DNA of 20,707 nt, from positions 1 through 20,707 of the forward strand of contig JBMFNP010000028.1 in assembly GCA_049970095.1 (NCBI GenBank), in the 5' to 3' direction. Positions 14,169 to 20,707 of this stretch are shown here, one piece after another. Source of the DNA: SKW197 sp049970095 (lineage in GTDB: Archaea > Thermoplasmatota > Thermoplasmata > Lutacidiplasmatales > SKW197). Each line of letters starts with the position of its first letter. Positions within the stretch are counted from its first letter, which is position 1. Under the pieces are notes generated by a model. The model was not told where the DNA came from and did no database searches. It saw only the letters and a list, made by a program, of their open reading frames with translations. A program made the translations under genes and the position numbers.

Positions 14169-14860
14169 TGTAACATGCCCGAAACAATCTCTCTTGTAGC
14201 CTTCTCCCAATCCTTTGCCCTCACAATTCCGCTTGCCAGAAGAATGCCTTCCGCTCCAAGCTCAATTGCCTTTGCTACATCCCTCCCACTCTTTACACCA
14301 GCACCGCATAGCACCTTCACCTTGCTGGAAATTTTTTTCACTCTTGCTACTGTTCCTGAAATAACTTCTGGCTTTGCGGTAGACACTGCAACATCTCCGC
14401 CAATTAACTCTGGTGGCTCAACAGCGACAAAATCTGGCTCCATCGCTGCAACTGCACAGCTCGTATTTACATTGTTTGTGCATACAACAGAAACCATCTC
14501 AAGCTTCCTGCACTTTTCAATTAAGAATTCTATATCAGCAAGTTTAAGTCGGTGTTCAGCATGGTTTATGAGTGTGCCTCTTGCCCCAGCATCCCTTATG
14601 TTTTCCAGCACCACAAATCCTGTGTGGCTTCCAAATTCAATAGCGTCTGCATGCTGGCTCAAAACTGGTATTTTTACATTCTCCGCAATTAATCTGATGT
14701 CCGGCATACTAACTGCCACCGCAATTTCCACACCATGCTCCATTGCAATTTTTTCCAGAATTTTACTTAATTCCAGTCCTTTTTTTCCGAAGCTCACATC
14801 ATACATCTTGTAATTCACAATTAACACTGGTGTTTTTAGCACTTCAACCACCTTTTCCAT
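14165..14860 (-). CDS. tpiA: Triosephosphate isomerase, archaeal type
   Basis: A 231-aa TIM-barrel enzyme that interconverts dihydroxyacetone phosphate and glyceraldehyde 3-phosphate in glycolysis and gluconeogenesis. The active-site Asn and Lys are in VLIVNYKMY, the catalytic His in TLINHAEHR and the catalytic Glu in VAVEPPELIGG. Phosphate-binding loops GAGVKSG and GILLASG follow. The length and sequence match the short archaeal class, not the 250-aa bacterial/eukaryotic one. The ATG at 14860 fits archaeal homologues best; an in-frame ATG at 14875 would add five residues. The start lies inside the end of the MscS gene (17-nt overlap), and the stop overlaps the queA ATG by four bases, so expression is likely coupled to both neighbours. 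A metabolic gene between a channel and a tRNA-modification gene is an odd arrangement. Confidence 0.95.
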   Translation of the reverse strand: MEKVVEVLKTPVLIVNYKMYDVSFGKKGLELSKILEKIAMEHGVEIAVAVSMPDIRLIAENVKIPVLSQHADAIEFGSHTGFVVLENIRDAGARGTLINHAEHRLKLADIEFLIEKCRKLEMVSVVCTNNVNTSCAVAAMEPDFVAVEPPELIGGDVAVSTAKPEVISGTVARVKKISSKVKVLCGAGVKSGRDVAKAIELGAEGILLASGIVRAKDWEKATREIVSGMLQ

Positions 14861-16364
14861 TTTTGATATGCACATCCATCTGCGGGAACGGTATTTCTAT
14901 TCCCTCTTTTCTGAAGCGCTCAAAAAGCATTTTCCGAATTTCTGATTCCACCCTGTACTTTGCATTGTAATCCTTTACCTTGAAGAAAATCACAAAATCC
15001 AGTGAAGACTCTCCGAAATTCCGGAACCGCACCACAGGTGCCACATCCTTACTCCTTACAACCTCCTTGTGAGAATTTACAACCTCCTCAGCTACCTGCA
15101 TAACCTTTGCGGGGTCAGAACTATATGAAACAGAAAAATCCACCCTTCCCTGTAAGGTTTCAGTAGGCTCAACAATATTTACGATTCTTTCAGAGCAAAG
15201 TTTGTTGTTGGGCATAACTACCCTCACATCCTCAAAAATTGAATAAAATCTTGTGCTTCTTAAACCTATTTTCTCAACTTTGTACCACTTGTCGCTCTCA
15301 CCTATAGTCACAACGTCTCCTTCTTTAAAGGGTCTGTCAAGAAGAAGAATCATGCCAGAAAAAAAGTTTGAAAGCGAATCCTGGGCAGCAAAACCAATAA
15401 TCAATCCGAGAACTCCCATACTGGCAACAAGGAGGGTCACATCTACAGAGAATACCTTGTTTACGAAATAAACAAGAATCACAATAACAATCACCACTCC
15501 TCCTACCTTATCAAAAACAGGCACTAAAATGTCATCAATGTTAGTCTCAGTTTTCGCTGCCACCTTTGAGAAAAAGTAAATTATAACATCCTTCCAGAGC
15601 CTGTAAGCCATATACCCAAATAGTAAAATCACAACACTCCAGTATAAATTATAGAGATAGAAATAGAACACATCTGGCAAATCCAGAATTTCTGTTGAGG
15701 ATACCACGGCATAAGTCACAAAAAACGCAAGCAATGGTTTTCTAACAATCGCAAGAATTCTATCGTCCAGATCAGTTTTTGTGCGTCTTACCAAGCGGGT
15801 AATAATCTTTTCAATTGCGTAGTAGAGAGAGACTATAATGATAAACCAGAGAATTACATCCAGGATGAATATACCATACACATTGTTGAATGGATATGGC
15901 AGAAAGTTTTCAAAAATTCCAAGCACTTTTTCTGTGGTCATAACCCCTACATAATTTATGGCTATTGCGAATTCAAAGATTTGCACATCACTGGTGTTCA
16001 TTGCATCCTTTATCTGGAAGATAACAATCCCTTTTTTCTGGTCTGTTCGCTTATAGGGTTTCATAGAAACACTTACCTCTTTCATGCTCTTTGGCTCCAT
16101 TACAAAATAATTTTGGTCTATTGAGATTGACATATCCGAAATATTTTTCGTTGAGATTTCCACAATACAGTATTTCTCTGTGTTGTTGTTTATAATCACA
16201 AAATCAAATGTAGAAGCATCTGGGTAATGTGTATCCACTGAAAGTGCAGAGCGGTTCAGTACATTTATATCCTTCTCGCCTGGAGATGCTGTGTTAATTC
16301 CAGTTGCAAAGAGCAGGAAAACACCCATGAGAGAGATTATTGCAGTCCATTTGCGATGGAACAT
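14844..16364 (-). CDS. MscS-family mechanosensitive channel with an extracellular beta domain
   Basis: With the start at 16364 this is a 506-aa protein. Residues 1-28 form a signal sequence or first membrane anchor (MFHRKWTAIISLMGVFLLF). An extracytoplasmic beta-rich domain of about 120 residues follows, then several membrane helices (first at FILDVILWFIIIVSLYYAIE). The MscS pore helix and beta-domain start are plain: LLVASMGVLGLIIGFAAQD, then SLSNFFSGMILLLDRPFKEGD. The cytosolic part ends KEGIEIPFPQMDVHIK, typical of MscS. Such channels release solutes under membrane tension. The frame is open to an ATG at 16412 that overlaps the upstream stop as ATGA, but a TATA-like box at 16383-16393 and the signal sequence favour 16364. 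Ion preference cannot be read from sequence. Confidence 0.9.
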   Translation of the reverse strand: MFHRKWTAIISLMGVFLLFATGINTASPGEKDINVLNRSALSVDTHYPDASTFDFVIINNNTEKYCIVEISTKNISDMSISIDQNYFVMEPKSMKEVSVSMKPYKRTDQKKGIVIFQIKDAMNTSDVQIFEFAIAINYVGVMTTEKVLGIFENFLPYPFNNVYGIFILDVILWFIIIVSLYYAIEKIITRLVRRTKTDLDDRILAIVRKPLLAFFVTYAVVSSTEILDLPDVFYFYLYNLYWSVVILLFGYMAYRLWKDVIIYFFSKVAAKTETNIDDILVPVFDKVGGVVIVIVILVYFVNKVFSVDVTLLVASMGVLGLIIGFAAQDSLSNFFSGMILLLDRPFKEGDVVTIGESDKWYKVEKIGLRSTRFYSIFEDVRVVMPNNKLCSERIVNIVEPTETLQGRVDFSVSYSSDPAKVMQVAEEVVNSHKEVVRSKDVAPVVRFRNFGESSLDFVIFFKVKDYNAKYRVESEIRKMLFERFRKEGIEIPFPQMDVHIKNGKGG

Positions 16365-16382
16365 GTTGTATGGATATGTGAA

Positions 16383-16393
16383 GGATATAAAAA
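16383..16393 (-). promoter_or_regulatory. Internal TATA-like box before the MscS gene
   Basis: On the minus strand CCTTTTTATATCC is centred about 25 nt before the ATG at 16364. It would let MscS, triosephosphate isomerase and QueA be transcribed apart from the upstream MoxR-DUF58 genes. Confidence 0.4.
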
Positions 16394-16408
16394 GGTTTAG
16401 GGATGCAC

Positions 16409-16912
16409 TCATTTTCCCCTTGTCATAAGATGCCCCAGTACCAGGAGAGAAACAGAGACTGCGATTATCCCTGCAAGCACATCAAAAACAGTTGCCTGCA
16501 CTCTCGGAAGGATAGTTATCAAGAGAAAGTAAAATGCACTGAAAAATAGCCCACCAGCAACCACTAAAGCAAAAAGCAAAATGCTTGATTTAAGATGTGT
16601 GTAAAATCCTTCCATTGTGCCCAGAGCCACAAATCTTGCCATTGGTATGTGAAAAAAGAGAGCAGTGAAAACCAGCAGAAGCCCTGCTACAGGAAATATA
16701 ACAAGGTTTACCTTACCAACATACAGAATTGAGGAGCATGCAACCAGAGGAATGCAAAACCCGAGCAACAATCCACCATATTCAAGGCGCTGGTAAAAAC
16801 AGAGAAGAAGATAAACCAGGCTAAAAATCATACCCAAGAAAATGAAGAGAGGCATGCCAGTACCTGCAAACTGCAAAGAAATTCCTGCGAACACGCACAG
16901 AGCCACAATCAC
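16409..16912 (-). CDS. Small multi-spanning membrane protein, unknown function
   Basis: A 167-aa, almost wholly hydrophobic protein with about six membrane segments (near residues 1-20, 21-40, 47-65, 68-88, 109-135 and 140-162) and short, mostly positive loops (HIPMAR, HLMTRGK). I recognise no family. The start is GTG at 16912, overlapping the DUF58 stop as GTGA. The stop lies next to the MscS gene. Its place directly after MoxR and DUF58 genes suggests a membrane partner of that pair, since such operons commonly hold further membrane proteins; this is inference from context. Confidence 0.75.
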   Translation of the reverse strand: MIVALCVFAGISLQFAGTGMPLFIFLGMIFSLVYLLLCFYQRLEYGGLLLGFCIPLVACSSILYVGKVNLVIFPVAGLLLVFTALFFHIPMARFVALGTMEGFYTHLKSSILLFALVVAGGLFFSAFYFLLITILPRVQATVFDVLAGIIAVSVSLLVLGHLMTRGK

Positions 16913-18159
16913 AGAGAAACTCTTTCCCTGTATGTTCTCACCCCACGAAGCACTGCACTCATTGCCACATCTTTCTTCCAGTTTATTATTTCCATGTGTT
17001 TTGAGATCATGGCAATCAAACTCTTTCTTTTCAGTCCGATACTGCCACGGACAATTACCATCTCATTTTTGCCTGAGGCTTGCATGTAGTCAAGGGGGTC
17101 AGGGGAGATGCACACAATTTTGAATCCTTTGCTTGCCACCTCAATCAACACTCTGGGCAGATCTTCGTCAAGCAAGGGTGTAAAAACCACAAAAAGTGCA
17201 TTTGTGCGGAACAATCGCGGGAGTATGAAGCCAACATTTTCAACTGGCACATCATCCCCTCCCCTGTACAAAGTTAGCAATTCCAGAATTCTATATATCT
17301 GTTTTTTTCCGTAGCCTGGCATAAGGAAACGCACACTATCTGAAATCACCACTGCGCCCACCCTGTCCCGGTTGTTCACCACCTTTGTAACCAGTGAAAA
17401 TGCCGCAGAAATCATCCTTGTCTGGATTTTTTCTCGGTCTCCAACAATGTATGCACTTTTTCTCAAATCAACGCATATAATAACATCCCCACTTCGCTCC
17501 ACATTAAACTGTTTTGAAATAAGTCTTGAGTATTTTGCACTTGCCTTCCAGTGAATCACCTTCATCTGGTCCCCCATATGATAATCCCTGAGCGAATGGA
17601 ATTCCATACCTGTACCCCTCACATGTGAAATAACATTTCCTACAAGTCCTCGGGTATGCACAGGCTTCAGTTTTGCCTTTCGCACATCTTCAAGATGTGG
17701 AAGAATCCGCATATCAGTGGTTATTTCATATTTATTTTCAAAGGTGTAGAAACCCAAGGGGTCCGATGAATACACTACCAATTCAAATTTTTTCAATCTA
17801 GCAGGAATTCTTGCGCTCAGTGTGAGGCGTACGGTTTTTTCCTCTCCATGTTTTAGAATAATCACAGAAGGTGTGAGCTGTGCATCAAAAATTTCCATAG
17901 GTGAAATGCCCAGTGTTAGCACACATCCTTTCCCAGCATTCTTTATCCTCAGTGGAAGTATTATTTTTTCATTCTGGAACCACTCATTTTTATCAGCACA
18001 TACTTTTACCTCAATCTTCACCTGAGGGCGGAGAAGGTAGGAGAGGAAGAGCACCGAAATAATAAGGGCTGTGAAGAAGAGCGGAATTGTGGTTCTCAGA
18101 ATAACTGCCAGAAAAATCATAAAAATGGCTGTGAATGCCACAAGGTTTCGTAGGTTCAT
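16909..18159 (-). CDS. DUF58 family membrane protein
   Basis: A 416-aa protein with two N-terminal membrane segments (residues 5-43), a beta domain (about 45-155) and the DUF58 signature GTGMEFHSLRDYHMGD (182-197) with IHWKASAKYSRL just after. A von Willebrand A-like fold follows: a strand ending at D231 in CVDLRKS, which is not the canonical DxSxS metal site. DUF58 proteins are usual partners of MoxR ATPases, and the pair is thought to assist assembly, maturation or activation of membrane or surface complexes (family knowledge, mechanism unsettled). It overlaps the MoxR stop as ATGA and the small membrane protein as GTGA, so the three are probably translated as a unit. Confidence 0.9.
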   Translation of the reverse strand: MNLRNLVAFTAIFMIFLAVILRTTIPLFFTALIISVLFLSYLLRPQVKIEVKVCADKNEWFQNEKIILPLRIKNAGKGCVLTLGISPMEIFDAQLTPSVIILKHGEEKTVRLTLSARIPARLKKFELVVYSSDPLGFYTFENKYEITTDMRILPHLEDVRKAKLKPVHTRGLVGNVISHVRGTGMEFHSLRDYHMGDQMKVIHWKASAKYSRLISKQFNVERSGDVIICVDLRKSAYIVGDREKIQTRMISAAFSLVTKVVNNRDRVGAVVISDSVRFLMPGYGKKQIYRILELLTLYRGGDDVPVENVGFILPRLFRTNALFVVFTPLLDEDLPRVLIEVASKGFKIVCISPDPLDYMQASGKNEMVIVRGSIGLKRKSLIAMISKHMEIINWKKDVAMSAVLRGVRTYRERVSL

Positions 18160-19115
18160 GTTTTTTTCACCAGTTTTGGCACAGGCACCTGAGTAAGGAT
18201 CCTCTTTATTATTGTTTCATTTTTTACACCCTGAATCCAGGGTTCCACTTTAAGAATGATGCGGTGAGAAAGTGCTTCCACACACATGAATTTTACATCA
18301 TCTGGGATTACAAAATCCCTTCCAAGCATTGCAGCCCTTCCACATGCAAGTTTCTGCAATGCAAGTGAGCCCCTGGGACTCGCACCAATTTCTACCTGAG
18401 AATCTTCCCTCGTAGCCCGCACAAGGTCCACAATGTAATTCTGGATGTCTGAATGAATTTCTATTTGTTCTACATATTTCTGCATTTCAAGGAGTTTCTC
18501 CTGTGTCACCACCCTGTTAATGTCTACATCTTCTTTCATTCGCTGCTTCCTCCGCTTTAAAATTTCCACCTCTGCCTCCTTTATTGGATAACCAATTGAG
18601 AGCCTTGCAATGAATCTATCAATCTGGGCTTCAGGAAGGGGATATGTGCCCTCATACTCTATGGGATTCTGGGTTGCAATCACTATGAATGGGCTTGCAA
18701 GTGGATATGTAATCCCTTCCAGTGTTACCTGTCTTTCCTGCATGCTCTCCAGAAGTGCAGCCTGGGTTTTTGGAGGCGCACGGTTTATTTCATCAGCAAG
18801 AAGAATATTTGTGAAAATCGGCCCCTTTCTAAGCACAAAATCCTCGCTCTTTTTTTCAAATATAAAGCCACCTGTAATATCCGCAGGGAGTAAATCTGGC
18901 ACAAACTGGATTCTTTTGAAATGGCATCCAGTTGCCCTCGCAAATGATTTTGCTAGCAATGTTTTCGCAAGTCCTGGAAAATCTTCAAAGAGCACATGGC
19001 CGTCAGCAAGTATACATGTAAGCAATTTTTCCACAATTTCATGTTTTCCAACTATGGCTTTTTCTACCTCTGCAATTATTGTCTGGCAGGTTGTTTTCAT
19101 TTCATTGGGAAGCAT
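18156..19115 (-). CDS. MoxR-type AAA+ ATPase
   Basis: A 319-aa AAA+ ATPase of the MoxR group. The Walker A region is EDFPGLAKT (44-52), the Walker B ILLADE (104-109) and sensor 1 IATQNP (N150). INRAPPKTQAALLESMQERQ follows Walker B as in all MoxR proteins, and GASPRGSLALQKLA (about 240-255) is the sensor 2/arginine region. MoxR ATPases act as chaperones that remodel or activate partner complexes, often with a DUF58 protein encoded next door, as here. The ATG at 19115 has GGTGA five bases upstream and a TATA-like box near 19142-19154, so it heads the six-gene operon. It lies 64 nt after the TPR gene stop. Confidence 0.93.
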   Translation of the reverse strand: MLPNEMKTTCQTIIAEVEKAIVGKHEIVEKLLTCILADGHVLFEDFPGLAKTLLAKSFARATGCHFKRIQFVPDLLPADITGGFIFEKKSEDFVLRKGPIFTNILLADEINRAPPKTQAALLESMQERQVTLEGITYPLASPFIVIATQNPIEYEGTYPLPEAQIDRFIARLSIGYPIKEAEVEILKRRKQRMKEDVDINRVVTQEKLLEMQKYVEQIEIHSDIQNYIVDLVRATREDSQVEIGASPRGSLALQKLACGRAAMLGRDFVIPDDVKFMCVEALSHRIILKVEPWIQGVKNETIIKRILTQVPVPKLVKKT

Positions 19116-19141
19116 CTATTCACCATTAGCCACAACCCAAA

Positions 19142-19154
19142 GGGGTAAATAATG
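19142..19154 (-). promoter_or_regulatory. TATA-like box for the MoxR-DUF58 operon
   Basis: On the minus strand CATTATTTACCCC lies about 33 nt before the ATG at 19115, so the transcript would carry a very short leader. A GGTGA motif at 19120-19124 may act as a ribosome binding site if transcription begins slightly earlier. Confidence 0.4.
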
Positions 19155-19179
19155 TTTTTGCGAAAATGGATTATCATCT

Positions 19180-20511
19180 CTATCTCGGTTGAATCTTGGC
19201 TCTTGCTTTCATTGCCAGTTCCTTCGCCTTTTTCTCGTATCTCTCTGATAGATATTTACTTCCGATTTCTGTGAAAATGTCTTTTGCCTTATCCAGGTAA
19301 GTAGCTGCAATTCCCTCATCCCCCTTTGCAATGTACATATCTGCAATGTAAGTATAAGTCCAGGCAAGGTTTAACCGAAGGTTAAGCGCTTCCAGTGTTG
19401 AAATTGCATTGGCAAAATTCTCTTTAGCCAGTTCCCAGTTCATCTTTGCGGCATTCAATCTGCCAAGAATGGAATAAAGGATTCCTAAAGCATACCGATT
19501 TTCAAGTTTTGTAACAAGCATTCTTGCTTCATCCAGTAATTTTTCCGCCTCCTCAATTTTTGAAAGGTGGATATAACAACTTCCCAGATTTATAAGCCCA
19601 TATGTATAAGTAAGTGTTTCTCCCATTTTTTTACTCTGGTTAACGGTTTCTCTGAAATATTCACTTGCTTTTTCATACTCTTCCAGGGTATAATATAACA
19701 CCCCGAAGGTATTGTAAATTCTACAGATTTCAAAAGGATCCCTGATTTTCTTCAAAATCTCAATAGCAGTTTTCAGATATTGGTGTGCTACCTGAACATC
19801 GCCTTGATAAAGGTAAATTCTTGCAAATGTGAGAAGAATTTTTTCCTTGAGAATAAGGTTTTGGGATTTCTCTGCAATTTCAATAGCGACCTTTATCCTT
19901 TCCTTAGCCTTATTAAATTTCCCCTGTTTCCATTCAATTTCTCCAAGTTCACGGAGGGCTTCGGCTACACCCCCATAATCTCCCACACCTTCAGAAATAC
20001 TTTTTGCCTCTTCATACTTGTCTATTGCGGTAGCATAATCCCCTTTTGCACTGTAAACATCACCCACTCTCTTGATTGCCCTTGCCACAAGTACTTTATG
20101 GTCGGATGTAGTTGCGATATTTGCCACCTCAAAATAATTGGAGAGTGCTTCCTTAAAGTCACCTATCACAAGAAACAGATCCCCGATATAAAGTAGAATC
20201 TCTCCAATTACTTCCTTCTCCACATTTTCTTTGTCCAGAATAATCTGAATCTGGCGCATGGTTTTCAAAAACAGCGTCAGTTTTTCCTCCCCGTAGGGCT
20301 TCAGCACCTCCACTAGCCCACGACCCAGTTTTGGTATGTCATCTGGCTTTGGATTCTCACCATTTATTCCATAAGTTTCACACGCAGTTTCATACAAAGT
20401 TTCCCATGTGTCTCCTATAATTTTTCTGAGTGTGCTCACAAGTAAATCTCTGATTATATTTGATTCCACCACACCTCTTGAATGGAAAAGTCTGATATAT
20501 ATTTTTCGCAT
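19180..20511 (-). CDS. Tetratricopeptide repeat protein
   Basis: A 443-aa, all-helical protein made of TPR units from about residue 100 to the end; each has the usual small-residue and aromatic spacing, for example GDVYSAKGDYATAIDKYEEA, IYLYQGDVQVAHQYLKTAIE and GVLYYTLEEYEKASEYFRET. The first 100 residues are helical without clear repeats and may be a separate domain. There is no membrane segment or enzymatic motif. TPR arrays bind other proteins, so this is a scaffold or adaptor with unknown partners. A leaderless promoter is shared with the divergent gene at 20562. It appears monocistronic, although the MoxR operon follows on the same strand. Confidence 0.85.
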   Translation of the reverse strand: MRKIYIRLFHSRGVVESNIIRDLLVSTLRKIIGDTWETLYETACETYGINGENPKPDDIPKLGRGLVEVLKPYGEEKLTLFLKTMRQIQIILDKENVEKEVIGEILLYIGDLFLVIGDFKEALSNYFEVANIATTSDHKVLVARAIKRVGDVYSAKGDYATAIDKYEEAKSISEGVGDYGGVAEALRELGEIEWKQGKFNKAKERIKVAIEIAEKSQNLILKEKILLTFARIYLYQGDVQVAHQYLKTAIEILKKIRDPFEICRIYNTFGVLYYTLEEYEKASEYFRETVNQSKKMGETLTYTYGLINLGSCYIHLSKIEEAEKLLDEARMLVTKLENRYALGILYSILGRLNAAKMNWELAKENFANAISTLEALNLRLNLAWTYTYIADMYIAKGDEGIAATYLDKAKDIFTEIGSKYLSERYEKKAKELAMKARAKIQPR

Positions 20512-20531
20512 ACCAGGGGGATGTAGAAAAT

Positions 20532-20538
20532 TATATAT
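20532..20538. promoter_or_regulatory. Symmetric TATA box between the TPR gene and the divergent right-edge gene
   Basis: TATATAT is centred at 20535, 24 nt from the minus-strand ATG at 20511 and 27 nt from the plus-strand ATG at 20562. The same arrangement occurs at 13050. Confidence 0.5.
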
Positions 20539-20561
20539 TTCCCCACTCTATAACTGCTCCC

Positions 20562-20707
20562 ATGAGTAAGACGGGTAACTTAAACTGGCGGAAGAATGAT
20601 AGTGCCCTAGTGGAGCAGGGTGTAGCCATTGTAAAGGGACTACAACCGTTCCTTCAGGCAAATCCTTCAGCGATGAGGGAAGAAGCGAGAAGGGAATCAG
20701 GCAAGAG
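20562..20707 (+). CDS. Start of a gene cut by the right edge, unknown function
   Basis: An ATG at 20562 opens a frame that runs to the window end without a stop; 48 residues are visible, beginning MSKTGNLNWRKNDSALVEQG and rich in Glu, Arg, Lys and Ala. No signal peptide is evident. A TATA box 27 nt upstream supports a leaderless start. It is divergent from the TPR gene, with which it shares the promoter region, so the two may be co-regulated. The family is not recognisable from this fragment. Confidence 0.7.
   Translation, partial: MSKTGNLNWRKNDSALVEQGVAIVKGLQPFLQANPSAMREEARRESGK

Noticed and set aside
14169..14210. Longer QueA N-terminus starting at 14210
   Set aside because: The added 14 residues have no match to the family start, and the ATG at 14168 overlaps the preceding stop as ATGA.
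14175..14813. Long open frame (212 codons) on the plus strand opposite the triosephosphate isomerase gene
   Set aside because: It is a mirror frame of a certain gene; the translation is Ser/Thr/Ala-rich with no domain, and it has no promoter of its own.
19780..20196. 138-codon plus-strand frame opposite the TPR gene
   Set aside because: The minus-strand TPR repeats are unambiguous; the plus-strand frame is a Phe/Cys-rich shadow.
1..20707. CRISPR array, insertion sequence, integrase or attachment site
   Set aside because: No regularly spaced repeats, transposase or recombinase genes, or paired terminal repeats were seen.

Overview
The window looks archaeal. Most genes start at or within a few bases of the expected transcription start. 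An AT-rich TATA-like box sits about 25-28 nt upstream of several ATGs, and T-tracts follow genes. The UMP kinase and triosephosphate isomerase are of the short archaeal types, and a Roadblock/LC7 protein and a large glycosylated surface protein are present. The overall flavour (AT-rich, many membrane-anchored surface proteins, zinc-ribbon proteins) suggests a euryarchaeal or Thermoplasmatota-like lineage. That placement is inference; there is no rRNA or other decisive marker here.

Left part (1-5100): the edge holds the start of a probable minus-strand gene, divergent from a 451-aa zinc-ribbon/winged-helix protein of unknown role. This converges on, and overlaps, a membrane protein with a Pro/Tyr-rich tail. 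Behind the membrane-protein promoter lies a small relic of a NosD/beta-helix surface protein on the opposite strand. Next is a tight minus-strand three-gene operon: isochorismatase-type cysteine hydrolase, a thioredoxin-reductase-like flavoprotein without its redox cysteines, and an RlmN/Cfr-like radical SAM protein without the usual N-terminal domain. This cassette is the best candidate here for an undescribed pathway.

Middle (5169-13170): plus-strand genes encode a Roadblock/LC7 protein, a secreted caspase-like protease with two duplicated beta-sandwich domains, and UMP kinase. UMP kinase converges, stop codon to stop codon inside one palindrome, on a 4.9-kb minus-strand gene. That gene encodes a 1632-aa membrane-anchored surface protein whose subtilisin-like domain seems to have lost its catalytic residues. 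Its promoter TATA box is symmetric and lies exactly midway to a 29-aa ORF on the other strand that resembles the tail of a V4R domain.

Right part (13170-20707): a minus-strand chain of six genes with 4-nt or slightly longer overlaps encodes MoxR ATPase, DUF58 protein, a small membrane protein, an MscS-type channel, triosephosphate isomerase and QueA. QueA is a bacterial queuosine enzyme and is unexpected in an archaeon. Upstream lies a TPR protein, divergent from a gene cut by the right edge; these two share a second symmetric TATA box.

I found no tRNA, rRNA, CRISPR array, insertion sequence or origin. No gap without a gene exceeds 300 bases.
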